DNA of 64,000 nt from Aphanomyces cochlioides (taxonomy: Eukaryota; Oomycota; Saprolegniomycetes; Saprolegniales; Verrucalvaceae): NCBI GenBank assembly GCA_019828595.1, contig JAHQRK010000001.1, forward strand, positions 3,906,001 through 3,970,000. Direction: 5' to 3'. The notes under the pieces are model-generated. The model did not search any database, had not been told where the DNA came from, and saw only the letters and a program-made list of their open reading frames with translations. A program made the translations under genes and the position numbers. Shown piece after piece: positions 41,967-53,369 of the stretch (position 1 is its first letter; each line of letters opens with the position of its first letter).

Positions 41967-42497
41967 GTCGACAATGTCATGACGAGCGTCGAGCGTTTGA
42001 ACCACTACAACATGCTCGAGGAAGAAAACCCGATCCCAAAGGACGAGTTAGTGAATTGGCCATCGCAAGGTAAGCACCGCCCAGCAGGATAGAGCTGACG
42101 GCGGTGAATCATCGCTTTTGAAGGCTATTCCATGCGCTACCGAGAGCACTTGGATCTCGTCCTGAGCGATATTGAGTTTGCTTTCGAGCCTGGCCACCAA
42201 GTTGGCATTTGTGGTCGCACTGGATCCGGCAAGAGTTCGCTCATGGCGGCGCTCTTTCGCATGGTTCCATCGTCTTCCGGCCACATTACCATCGACGGCG
42301 TACGTCATCTTGCAATCCAATGGCGGCTGATGGAGTTTGTAGGTTGACATTGCGTTAGTGTCGCTCAAGAGTCTTCGGTCTGGCCTGACGATACGATCTT
42401 GGATTCGGATCGCATCTTGGTGTTGGACGCTGGCACTGTCAATGAGTACGGCACGCCGTCTCATTTGCTTGCACCCAAGGAAGGCGCGTTCGCTTAA
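41967..42497 (+). pseudogene. ABCC-type transporter remnant, internally deleted
   Basis: Three exon-like pieces recall the last nucleotide-binding domain of an ABCC/MRP exporter: VDNVMTSVERLNHYNMLEEE (41967-42069), then MRYREHLDLVLSDIEFAFEP with Walker A GICGRTGSGKSSLMAALFRM (42124-42302) and DGVDIALVSLKSLRSGL, separated by introns of 41-54 nt. The frame then jumps directly to the family's C-terminal piece ILDSDRILVLDAGTVNEYGT and a stop. The Q-loop region, the LSGGQ signature and Walker B are missing, as is everything upstream. It is a fragment of a once-spliced gene. Confidence 0.8.
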
Positions 42498-43596
42498 CTG
42501 GCTCAGCATGCCAACATTGATGTAGATAAGCTAAGATAAGAATATATTCGTTATTGCGACGAATCGAAATGAAATTCGTCGCTGGTTTACTTCGAAGGAC
42601 TGCCTGAGTGAGCGGCAAAAGGACTCAGCGCACGACTTCTCGGAGTTGTTTCTCTCCATCGCGGTTGGTGACGGGAGGTTCCAAAGAAGATCCATGTCAG
42701 CGGTGGCAGCGGCGATTTCAGTACCTTGATTCTTATGTCAAGTGTCGACCATGCTTCTCTCTCAATGCCGTTAAAGTTGCGATGAAGCGACGCTCCAGCA
42801 AGCGATCAAAGGTGCTAGCGCCTTATGGAAGCCATTCCTCATGAAGACTTGACGGGCTTGCTGCAGACGCCATCGACGAACCTGTAGCGGAATGTCGTCG
42901 CGGCATTGCCCCTGAGTCAAATCCACGCGAGAGATGTCGTCAAGCAGCTCGTTGAGCTGGACATCGACTCGAGCGGCGACTCCACGTTGCGAAACAAGTT
43001 GCGATGCCGTCATCGAGCAAGGCAACGCGAGGATCCACTGCATTCCATACATCGGCGCGGCACTTAGGCTGGCCATCACGCCGTTGAAGCAACGGTGCTG
43101 GATGTGCTGGCGACAAGCTTGTGTGGCGTCGTTCAATATTGAGCGTGAAATTGTCTGACAGCGTTTAACTATGTGGAGTTAAATATGCTGAGAGTTGTGG
43201 CCCAGCGGCTCATGACTCTTCGACCGAAATCTAAATGGCGGAGCCGTTGTTTGTTTGCTGCGCGTCCTGGTTTTGAACTACCTCTGTGAAGCCCAATCTT
43301 GTCTCTCCTGCCGCTTTGGAGAAGCTCGTCCAGACTTGTTTCAACCTCGATTGCATCCACGAACCCCGTCTCGTCTTCAGATGCGGCTGAGTCTTCAGAC
43401 TCATCATCCAGCCACTGTGTCCAGAATCGGTTTTGGCTGTCCTCCATTTCGTGAAAGTGCCTGTTGGTTTGAACCAAACAGGCTTTTCAATCATTTATAT
43501 TGGTAGCCGGTGGGAGAAGAACAGTAATTCACTATATTTGGAAGTCATTATCTATATTTCTAACCATAACGATAATGCCAAACGGTGGAGATGCTC
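42498..43596. other. No supportable gene
   Basis: Minus-strand frames at 42771-43136 and 43169-43477 are of moderate length but show no family. The second is low-complexity and acidic. From 43480 the DNA becomes very AT-rich. Confidence 0.35.
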
Positions 43597-43802
43597 TAAG
43601 GTTCATTATGTAACTTCAAAAATTATATTTGTCAATTTTCGATATATAGTTTTCTAAAATTGATTTTTGATCTCTCCATCTATATTAAAGATATTCATAT
43701 TTGCTTTGTAAAATATTGTTTAAGGTTCATTATGTAACTTCAAAAATTATATTTGTCAATTTTCGATAAATAGTTTTCTAAAATTGATTTTTGATCTCTC
43801 CA
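43597..43802. repeat. 82-bp direct repeat, 124-bp period
   Basis: Bases 43597-43678 recur at 43721-43802 with a single difference (GATATATAG against GATAAATAG). Each begins TAAGGTTCATTATG and ends TTTTTGATCTCTCCA. The 42-bp spacer is AT-rich. A recent local tandem duplication is likely. Confidence 0.85.
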
Positions 43803-44010
43803 GGAATGCCTAAGTGTTTTGTTGAGCAGACAAAAGAACCATAGAATATCCAAGATAAATATGATTTATATTATTAACATGTTTAAGTCAGTGACGTGTT
43901 TCGCGGATGACCTCTGGAGGACAATAGGATGTGAATGCTAAGTGGCAAGAGATGAAGAAGTTCTCCTGTTGTGGCACTTTGCAGTGCATCGATCCCTTTT
44001 ACAACTAGAA

Positions 44011-44066
44011 GTGTGTCCACCCGGGCGGTCAACCAAGAAAGACGTCGATCGCCCGGGTGGACGCAC
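44011..44066. repeat. 17-bp inverted repeat, GC-rich
   Basis: GTGTGTCCACCCGGGCG (44011-44027) pairs with CGCCCGGGTGGACGCAC (44050-44066) with one mismatch; loop 22 bases. It is a GC-rich island in AT-rich DNA about 0.5 kb before the Crypton-like frame. Confidence 0.7.
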
Positions 44067-44599
44067 ATGATGCATGTACGTTTGGAACTATGCCATATCC
44101 GGTACGGGGACTTCCGATCTTTTCTGTGTTGAATGAAAAATGAATGGAAACCAGGAACTCCTCAGTAGAAAACCAAAACCTTCTAATGTTTTTGCTCCCT
44201 CGTTTTAATGACAATAAATACATAATACACATAAAATTGTTTTGGTTATCATTCCTAACGTTATGTTATTAAAGCGAGGTAAATGTTTGCGGCCATTCGC
44301 TTTGAAGCCCACATTAACAGCGGAATGAGCTCATGCGCCGGCACGATTCGGCTGGCTGCGGGTGTGGCGATGACAGTTGTACATTTTTTCTCCTTTAACC
44401 CTTTCCTAGGACATCTGGACGATTTCATGTGGTGGACAGTTCCAGGGTGAATTTGCCCAACTGATAGGGATTCCCCACACACGAAAATACACCTTGTCAT
44501 GAAAATCTCACTGTCTCGACAGATGTTCATGTAACATGGCACACTTCCTTCAAAACTACCTGTGATTCACGAAAAATAGACTGTAACTCCTGATTTTCT

Positions 44600-45804
44600 G
44601 TGTGCAAAAACATTTTTCTCCATTCAACGTCTGTGTTCTCCACAGCCCTGGAATGGTCGTATGATCCACTGCATTCACTGGCTGCTCACCTGGCTTCAGA
44701 CCCCTTTGGACTCTCCGAGAGGGTTTTCAGTCAAATTGCCTTCGAAAAGGCTCAACAGGACAACTTCAGTGGTTATATCAATCGACTTCTCAACGGCCTC
44801 AGCGACAAGGCCAATGAAATACATCTCACACCAAACCTCCGTTCTCACTCCAGCCGTCGTGGGGCAGCAGCTGTTGCTGCAACTTGCGCCGACATCAACC
44901 TCAGCGACTTAGCCCACAGAGGCCGCTGGACAATGGATGGCTACAACACCATCCTTGAGTATATGCTGAAACCAGCCACAGCGATCAAAATGTTGCCAGA
45001 GCTCTTGGTGGTTGGCAGCAGCCAACTCAAATGATTGAACCAGCAAAACTAGAAACTGTCGTGCAAAAGCCACACAACAGCAAGCATTTGCGCGACGCTT
45101 GTTTGCAAACTACATGCCGCGTCTACAAAAGGAGTCGCTGGTGTTTGCCCTTGCGGCTGTTTTACTTCTTTACTACAGCGATACACATTCTACATGTCCA
45201 CGACATGTCGTTCACGACACCATGGTAGCTGATTGTGCTGTACTCTGTGGGCTCACGGGGAGAGACGATGCTGAGGAGACTCTGCAAATGTGGTATAGCA
45301 GCGTGCGTCAACGTTTTGTTCGTGAAAAAATGGCACGTCTTCCGCTGCCAGATTCAAGTGAAGGGGATGTTCTTCGCAGGAATTTTGCTTCTACAATCAA
45401 TCGAGTTGTTCATGCACAGAGTGACACAGCATCTCACGCGGCGAGGTTCAACATCAAGGAGACGTGCAACGCGAACTTGTAAGGCTGCAGCAGCAGCTAT
45501 CCGATCAGCAAATGGCAATGATAGATCAACAAAAGAAACAGATCGAGTCATTGGCAGCCATGCAATCGAGTATAGCTTCCTTTGGTCAGAACTTTCAACC
45601 ATCCAGCCTACCTGTAAGTCTATCAAACGACTTGAATGATGCCTCTTGTGCTGTGCCAAGTTCAAGCAACGCACCATGTTTGACCACTCCACGTAAATGG
45701 CCAACTGATCTCACGCTCTGCGTGGTTGGATGATGTCAAGTTTACTGTACAGATATTGGAGCGAACAACTCGAGATGATCCCTCTAGGCCCAGCCTGTCG
45801 TGCA
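44600..45804 (+). mobile_element. Crypton-type tyrosine recombinase element, left part
   Basis: The 44600-45034 frame encodes the C-terminal half of a tyrosine recombinase of Crypton type: DPLHSLAAHLASDPFGLSER, then LRSHSSRRGAAAVAAT (H-x-x-R catalytic pair), NLSDLAHRGRW and the tyrosine in NTILEYM. After a stop, further frames (45099-45482, 45464-45733) give the usual helical and coiled-coil tail (RELVRLQQQLSDQQMAMIDQ). The N-terminal half is not intact. The element is cut at 45804 by the Copia retrotransposon and resumes at 51807. Confidence 0.7.
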
Positions 45805-45931
45805 TTACAGGAAGTCTTGACACGGCGGGGGTGAATTCAAGAGTAAGATTAGGGAGTTAAATTGAGTGGCCTTGGGCCAGTTCTGTAGTGTCCTATTTCT
45901 ATTGGACAATAATATAAATTTTCCACAGTTA
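45805..45931 (-). repeat. 3' LTR of the Copia element
   Basis: It is 127 bp, complete, and identical to the other LTR except for C against T in GTGAATTCAAG/GTGAATTTAAG. It lies directly next to the GTGCA duplication at 45800-45804. Confidence 0.9.
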
Positions 45932-46885
45932 CTTCCCCAGATCAGTTTGTTTTCGACGGCATGGTGAGGACGACCTCGAACACACATGGATCTTACATCG
46001 TAATAGGACCCGAATGAGACGGCGCTAGGACACAGACAAGTGACATGGGGACGTCGTATTGGATATTTGGTGGATCTGTTGGGATTTGGTCGCCCACAGA
46101 TCCGTTTTGGTTGCATTTTTTTAACAACCCACCAACGACATGGCTCCATTTTTACAGCTCAAGGGAGGTGATGACCCTTAGAGCTGGCGGGATTTGATCA
46201 CCCGTTGCATTTTGGACATCAGCTTCTGCAATCAGGCTTCAGCTTCCCCTTATTTGAGCCAGCGCAAAGTTTACAGGGAGGTGATGGCCCTGCAACCTTA
46301 CGACAATGTCATGTCGCTGTGGGAGGTGATTGCCCCCCAGCGAATGCCATTTGAAGGGTGTGACCATGGGTCTGTCTGTTGTCTTTTCACTGTTGGCCTC
46401 GTTGTGAGCTGTTGTGGATGCGCCTCTGTGGTTGAGGGGTGGTAGGTCGCGAGGTGGCGCCCGCATAATTCGTGATGGTTATGGTGACTGTTCCGTCCCT
46501 AACTTGTTAGAGCCTCGACAGCCATGGACGCTGCGTCTGCTGATGCTATGATCGACGAACGAGGTTGACGGTGAAGGACAATGGATGGAGCGGCCTCCAG
46601 GTCACTCTCCCTTTCTTTGCTTTTGTCGCCTTTCCGTCTCTCTTTTGCCATCGACTTTGATCATGTCTTGTGTTTACTCACGACACGGTATGTCATTGTG
46701 AGTTGACTTTGATCTAATTTCTTTGCTTAGTGATAATTGTTGCATCCAAGCGGATTTGTGTTCCGTGGAAACTTCGCCTTTTCTTTCCGCTTTTGTCTTT
46801 CATGCAACGGTTTGTTGACTTTGAATTTGACATGGATTGATTTGATTTCTTAAACGCTTCTCGTACGTGGCATTTCTTGTTAGGC

Positions 46886-49800
46886 TTAGCAGATGCCAAG
46901 CCTTGTGCGTTGTGTTTCGAATACCTCTTGGCTTTGAACTTTGGTGAACATGTCGGCCAGTTGGTGCTTCGTGCTGATGTATTGTAGGTCAACAATGCTT
47001 TCTTCCACCAAGTCCTTCAAGAAATGAAGCGCAAGCGGATGTGCTTTGTCAGGCTGTGCGTTGCTGTGGCCTTTGCCACTTGCATTGCACTTTGATTGTC
47101 GACATGGTAGGTCAATGTCGATTCGCATTTCTTGCAGTAACTCATATAGCCATACGAGGTTCTAGGCCGTTTCTGCCGCCGCGATGTACTCGACCTCAGT
47201 GGTGCTCTGGCCGACGAGGCTTTGTTTCTTGGACATGTATATGACTGCCCCATTTGCCATTGTGATAACCGAACCTGTGATAGACTTGCTGTCATTCTTG
47301 TCGTTGGCGAAATCAGCGTCGCTGAAGGCGATCGGTGTGGCGCTTGCTTTCCCGTCGTATCGAATGCCATAGGATCGCGTTCCTTTGAGGTACTTGAGCG
47401 TGCGCTTTGCCATCTTCCAGTGACATACGTTGTAGTCATGATTGTGTGACGATAGAAAGCGGACGGCAAACGCAATGTCTGGTCTTGTCGCTGTGACCAG
47501 GTATTGTAGAGCGCCAGTTAGACTGCGGTACGGTAGCGTTGTTTGCCTGTTGTTTGGCTCAGTGTTCGCTGGTAGGCCTTGAGCTTGCGGTGTCACAATT
47601 TCTCATGTGAAACTTAAAGAGCAGCCCGTCGACGAACTTCTCTTGCGATATCTTGAGCGTGCGCGTTGTTCGGTTTCGCTCGACTTTGATGCCAAGCAGG
47701 TATGACAATTCTCCTTTGTCATTTCGAATGTCTGTGTTAGATCTTTTCGAATTTAGGATTTCTTTGCTCTTGGTTGCAATCACAATGTCGTCGACGTACA
47801 CAGCCAGGTAAACGATGCATCGGTGCTGTGAGTTCACCATGACATAGATGCATTGCTCCTTGTGACATCTCTTGAACCCGCTTGATTGCAAGTGAGCATC
47901 AAGCGTCTTGTACCATTGTCTTGGAGCCTGTTTCAGGCCATAGATCGACTTTTTCAGCTTGCAAACCAGGTGAGTCTTCCCCACGACTTGATATCTCTCA
48001 GGCTGTTCCATGTAGATATCCTCGTCAAGGTCTCCATTAAGGAATGCTGTCTTGACGTCGAGTTGCACTGTCTCAAGGTCAAGCCTGGCGATGATGGCGC
48101 AGAGCATTCGAAGGGAATCAAGGCGTAGAACTGGTGCGTAAGTGTCGGTGAAGTCCACTCCCGCAATTTGTAGGTATCCCTTCAGACAAAGGCGCGCTTT
48201 GAATCGTTCAAGCGACCCATCTTGCTTGTACTTTGCCTTCCACACTCATTTGCTTTTCAATGCTTTGCGATTTGCAGGTAGTTCGACCAGGTCCCACACG
48301 TCATTTGCTAACATTGCTTGATATTCAGCGTTCGTGGCTTCTATCCACTGGGTACGATCAGCGCTTCTGTCGACGTCTTGGAAGGTCTGTGGCTCGACGA
48401 TCTTTGTGTCAAGAGCATTTTCGACATTGTTGACGTCGAACCGCTTGGGTTTCTTGGATGTTCGACTCGAGTGGCGTGTTGCAGGCCGTTTGTTGGTACG
48501 TGTGGAGCTCTCCTTGTCAGTGTCGTGCATCTGTTGGGGTTGTTCGAGCTCATCGTCGGGGATGTTGAAGCGGACTTTACGTAGGTCATCGTCCAATGCC
48601 AGTTTTCCTGTCGATTCGATCATGGGAATAACAAGTCTGCCCGTCTTGAAGTCCTGTTCTTGGAACATTTTGCCGTTGCGGATTTTTGTTTCGTCAAATT
48701 TCACAGAGCGCGATGTTTGTATGGTACGTGTCTTCGGGTTGTAAAGCAAGTAACCGACTTTGTTCTTAGCATAACCGACGAACACGCAAGGGATCGCTGG
48801 ATTTGAGAGCTTTGACGATCGTTCGGCTTTCGGCACATACATGTAGGCAAGACAACCAAAGGTTTTGAGCATATGGAGTCTGCTAGGTTTCCCAAACAAG
48901 GCTTCGTACGGCGTTCGCTGATTGAGAAGCTCTTGCGGGGTGTTGTTGTACACATGGATAACATGCTCCAATGCATATCCCCACAGGGGCGCTGGCAATC
49001 CGCTGATTGTCATGTAAGTCCTGACCTTGCTGAATATGTATTCATTTGTCTTCTCAGCAAGGTGATTCTCTTCGGGGGTATGCGCATTTGTGAACTTCTG
49101 TTTGATCCCTCTTGTGCTGCATGCTGTGCGAAAGTTTGTGCTTGTGTACTCGCCGCCTCCGTCCGAATAGATATTGCTTATGCGTGAGTCTCTTCTTTGG
49201 TTGTCGAGCTCTGACGTCAGCTCTTCCAGGTGCAGTATCGCTTCGTCTTTCGACTTGAGGAGACGACCGAAGATGAAACGGGATGTATGGTCAGTGAACA
49301 CACTGGTATACTTCTGTCCATGGATTGTCTTCGGAGTAATTGGTCCGCATAGGTCGGTGCTGAGGCTTTCCAAGGGCAGTGGAGCGACGTAGTGGTGTTG
49401 TTCCTGAACGACACACGTTTGGCTTGGCCCTGCATGCACCCATCGCACAGCGTTTTCGTCGAGGACAAGTCTTCGTCCTTGTTCAGGATCGGCTTGATAA
49501 TCTTGCCAACTTGGTCGAAGTTGGTGTGGTTCAGCTTGTTGTGCCAGTATACTAACTTCTCGTCCGTGGCGATGGCGTTGACTTGGTTCCGCATTGTGTG
49601 TTGGAGTACATACATGTCGTTGTGGAGTTTGAAAGTGAGCACCCTTGGCAGTTGTTGGCGTTCATAGATCGTTTCGACTAGATCTTGCTTCACAAGCTGG
49701 TAGCCCATCCTCAACAATTGTATATGGGAGATGAGGTTCTTGTAGATGTTGGGTTCGAATGTCACATTGTCAAGCACGAGGATCGACGGCTTCGTGCCGT

Positions 49801-49965
49801 CATTCAGTTCAATGCATGCGGTGCCACAGCAGCCCCTCATTTTGTCGCCGTTGGGTAAGATCAGGTTGGCGTCGCCATGACAGTTTTTGACGTAGTATTG
49901 ATTGCCAGTGACATGACCGGTGGCACAATTGTCAAGGGTCCAGTGAGTTTCTTGACCTCGACTTT
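46886..49965 (-). pseudogene. Copia pol (protease-integrase-RT-RNase H), broken
   Basis: Protease signature LDNCATGHVTG (about 49925); GAG-pre-integrase HHCC finger (WHNKLNHTN, LCDGCMQGQ); integrase core with STDLCG, IYSDGGGEYT and TPEENH (D-D-E); reverse transcriptase with QLDVKTAFLNGDLDEDIYME and the YVDD box (LAVYVDDIVIATKS); RNase H with SLVGQSTTEVEYIAAAE. Frame changes lie near 49400 and 47590, and another separates the annotated gag frame from protease near 50000. Nonsense codons include TGA after ALKSK (about 48245, probably from a Trp) and TAG after AAETA (about 47162). The protein cannot be made as one piece. Confidence 0.88.
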
Positions 49966-49969
49966 CATT

Positions 49970-51021
49970 GTGGCTGATGGCATTGATATTGTAGGTGATT
50001 TCCTCATCGTCTGAGCCTTTCGGTTTCTTTGCGGTCGTCTTCTTGAACGAAGTGCGCGAGGTACCGTTTTTCTTTTGATATCCCCCTTCCCTCTCGTTTC
50101 ACGATAGTTCGGATCGAAGTCATCATGGTCTTGAGTGACGTGGTCGCCATTCTTGCGGCAAATGAAGCACCACTTTCCGTCAAGGTGCTTTCCATTGTTG
50201 ATTGTGTTCAACTTTGTCTTTAGCGCATTGATCTCACTGGTGATGCTGTTGAAGTCGTTGCCGGTCTTGCGTTTCTTTTGGTCGTGCTCTTTTAGCAACT
50301 GCGCGGACCGAGAACGTTTGCGCTCTTTTCGCTTCTCCTCTTCGTTCAGTAGTGCACTCGTTAAGACTTTCAAGCTGATGTCTTGAGTAGGAGTGGGCTT
50401 CAGATGATTGATGAACGAGTTGAAGTTGTCTGATCCGTCGTTTGGCAAGGTAACCAGGATCCACTCCACCGTTTCTTTTTCGTTGATCGCCTTTCCCATG
50501 TCGTTTAGGTCACGGATTATCGCGCGTGTCTTCGTGATGTGCTTGAGCATGTCAGATTTGGGGTCATACTTCATCTCACACAGACGTCGAAGCACATAGA
50601 TGGTGTTGGACCATTCCTTCTTTTCGTAATTATCGACAAGGGTCTTCCATATCTCGCCGGGCGTTTTATCCTCTCGGATCATGTCGAAGACTTCATCCGA
50701 GAGAGATGTTTGGAGGTAAGACTTGGCTAAGTTCTCTTTGTCTGAGTACTCTACGACTTGTTGTGGTGCAGCGTCAGCTTCCAGCGTTTCAGAGCCGGTG
50801 GTGATGCCCCAGATGCGTCGCAGTTGACACACACCCTCGAACTTGGCCTTGAAGGTTTAAAAGTTCTTGCCGTCAAATCTAACCTTGCGTAGTAGGTCCT
50901 TGGCTTCCGTTTCGGTGGTTGTCGACGTTGACTTCGTCATGGTGCTCTGCAAGCACATCAACTCCATCTCCTTCTTTTGTTGCTCGATCAGAGCCCTCAA
51001 TTCTCCAAGCTCGTTGGACAT
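49970..51021 (-). pseudogene. Copia gag, with an in-frame stop
   Basis: It begins MSNELGELRALIEQQKKEME; after DLLRKVRFDGKNF a TAA interrupts the frame (about 50859), which then continues TFKAKFEGVCQLRRIWGIT. The gag helices include YLQTSLSDEVFDMIREDKTP and LCEMKYDPKSDMLKHITKTR. A zinc-knuckle-like CFICRKNGDHVTQDH lacks the expected last cysteine. The 3' end shifts frame before protease. Confidence 0.85.
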
Positions 51022-51093
51022 GATTTCGATTGCTCCGGCTTGTTCAAGTTGATCGTTGTTGGTTTCTTTTAAGAGAAAGTACGGCTGTTAACC

Positions 51094-51801
51094 TTACAGG
51101 AAGTCTTGACTATCGCTTCGTATAATACGTATAATTCATTGTACAGTACAGTCCATTTGCACACTTGTACTGTACACATGTACTATTGTGTACTTATTAA
51201 TGAAGCTGCTTCCAGTTTGAAGTTGATCGGAAAGTCATTGGCATCGAAGATATGACATCCAACGTTGGTAATTTATCTATATAATATATAGAGATGATGC
51301 ACTCTATGCGTCATCATGCACACGCAGCGACAGGCAGGAAGATTTCTCTAGCGTGTATCAGATGTTTAAAAAAATATATTTGACCAGTCAAAATGAATTA
51401 TTTTTGTCCAATCAAGTCACGGTAGTTGTGTGACTGCCAAGATTCATCTTTCCATCGCCGTCTTTGACTTCAAGTGCACAAAGACTGCCTCTAAACAGAT
51501 TATTTACTGCAAATTGCCGAGCAAATCGTTCACAGGAAAGAGTTAACGGGAGTTTTACTCATTTGTACACAAAAAAGTTTTCTCTTAGTTAAAGTATAGG
51601 TGTACCTATTGTGCTAATCGATTGGATTGTACACTGTATTATACATGTACAAAAATACGTCCATATGAATATACGAAGCCTTAGTCTTGACACGGCGGGG
51701 GTGAATTTAAGAGTAAGATTAGGGAGTTAAATTGAGTGGCCTTGGGCCAGTTCTGTAGTGTCCTATTTCTATTGGACAATAATATAAATTTTCCACAGTT
51801 A
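51094..51801 (-). repeat. 5' LTR of the Copia element, split by a MITE
   Basis: LTR bases 51094-51110 (17 bp) and 51692-51801 (110 bp) sum to 127 bp, exactly the length of the other LTR, once the insertion and one copy of its 9-bp duplication are removed. Confidence 0.9.
51111..51682. mobile_element. 572-bp MITE with 9-bp target duplication (Mutator-like)
   Basis: It is flanked by direct AGTCTTGAC (51102-51110 and 51683-51691), which occurs only once in the intact LTR. The ends carry short inverted matches (GCTTCGTATA at 51115-51124; TATACGAAG near 51670-51678). There is no coding capacity. A 9-bp duplication is typical of the Mutator superfamily, so a MULE could have moved it; the link to the MULE remnant at 39-41 kb is inference. 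Confidence 0.8.
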
Positions 51802-51806
51802 GTGCA

Positions 51807-51955
51807 CAGCGCGAAGCTAGAAGCATTGCAACAATCGCAAGAAAGTTGCTTGGCTCCAGTGTTCCTGTTCCTCCAGGCGTTCTCCGTCGTCTCAATGGCA
51901 GGAAAGTGCTATGGCACCCGCAGTCGAGGCACAACTTCTTGCACTAGCTCGCGCC
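51807..51955 (+). mobile_element. Crypton-type element, right part after Copia
   Basis: Directly beyond the GTGCA duplication a frame reads QREARSIATIARKLLGSSVP followed by VPPGVLRRLNGRKVLWHPQS and a stop at about 51949. Joining 45804 to 51807 restores the uninterrupted target, so this is probably the end of the same recombinase element. Assignment to the Crypton depends only on position. Confidence 0.5.
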
Positions 51956-53369
51956 AAAGCCACGTCTATCGTTCGGAAGAGGAAAAAGACTGGTTCTGCT
52001 CTTGGAATTTTACATGCTTGGAAACGATAATTGATAATGAATGGTTGTGCCGGTAAATAGCCTTCTCATCAAGCGGCCTCTCACAATACAATTCAGCTTG
52101 CCAGCTCAATTCATTCACATTACCGTGAAAAGGTAGATCAAGCCAACTTTCCTCCACTCTAGAACTTTTGTGCTCGTGATTTCTGTGCGCTTTCTACACT
52201 TTGGGACTCTTAGACAAATGATATTGTGAATCGATTCAAACTTGGAGTAGGCTATGAAATCAAATAGACTTGGCAAATCGATTTGAAAATCGACTAGCCA
52301 GTCAGATTGCGCATATATTAATTTTCAGCCAATCATATGCCTTTAGGTTTGCCCAGACTCAAGTGCCCGCCTTGACGTCGACAGAAAAATTGCAACAACA
52401 ATGCTTCCTTGCGCAGAAGCTGCGCCTCTCCCAATGTGGCTGATGGCTCAAGGAGCAATTCTTTCAATGATATATACATTTGAAGTGAAAAAGACATTCA
52501 AAACCGATTCGACGAATCGACTGGAAAGTCCAAATTTGTGCCAAAATCAACAATATGACAAACGTAATGATTGCACCACCCTGCTCTACAATTTAGGTCA
52601 CATACCTTGACTACATTGGGCAAACCTGATGATATCACTCTTTCTTGCCCGTGTGTGGTTGATAGAGATGGATTGCATTCTCTTGTTTATTGGGATTCCG
52701 CTAGATTTTATGAATAGACGAGGTGTTGAGGAGAAATCGCGTTTGAGATGGAGTTCTCCATGCATACATAGAATCCCGTGCGTGTGGATCGACAGTATAC
52801 CCACCAGCTTCACTCGGTCATGCTCTAATCTGCCAGTAGGCAGCGTAGGCATGACGCTTCCATGGTTGTGGCCTTAAAGTAGTATAAATAAAACCACTAA
52901 TAAGCACAACTTCGAAAGAAAACCCTTTCGGAAGTTGAAGTTTTCAAAATTCTGTTTCAAATATTAAGTTCCTGTTTGGTTCCAGTGAAAATTTCATGAA
53001 ATTTGCTACTTTTCAACAAAACTTGCAGTTTTGTCATATGAAGACACTCAAATAGAACAGAGCCTTATTTTGTTTTTTTCGAAAATGGACATTTTGACAT
53101 GCCCAGAAGTGAAATTTCCAGGGGAATCCAATTTTGCACTCCATTTTCAACGAATCGATCTCGTTCTCGAGATATTGGTTTGATAACCTATTTTAATTTT
53201 GGCGAATCAAACATATTCATCTTGAATACAAATAAAGTAATGAAATATAGGATGTGAGAGTAATCGAATTTCGTAAGTTTTTGAAGTTCTGTAAATGGCA
53301 TTTGCTACTTTCCATTTTCTGTTGGTGTAGTCTCAGGCTAACCAAGATGTTATTTCTATCATAGGATGC
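51956..53369. other. AT-rich intergenic DNA, no gene seen
   Basis: It contains a CCAATCATATGCC box (52325-52337) and phrases such as TTTGCTACTTTTC near 52999 and TTTGCTACTTTCC near 53300. No frame shows a recognisable domain. Confidence 0.4.

Larger units (their letters stand above)
45805..51801 (-). mobile_element. Copia LTR retrotransposon (6.0 kb), minus strand
   Basis: The element is bounded by 127-bp LTRs (45805-45931; and 51094-51801 interrupted by a 572-bp insert) and a perfect 5-bp target duplication GTGCA (45800-45804 and 51802-51806). On the minus strand the LTR runs TAACTGTGG...CCTGTAA, preceded inside the 3' end by a purine tract (GGGGAAG). The two LTRs differ at one base. Internal order gag, protease, integrase, reverse transcriptase, RNase H is that of Copia. 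Between RNase H and the 3' LTR is about 0.95 kb without a gene, holding three copies of a GGGAGGTGAT-(T/G/A)-CCC phrase (46164, 46277, 46320). Confidence 0.93.
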
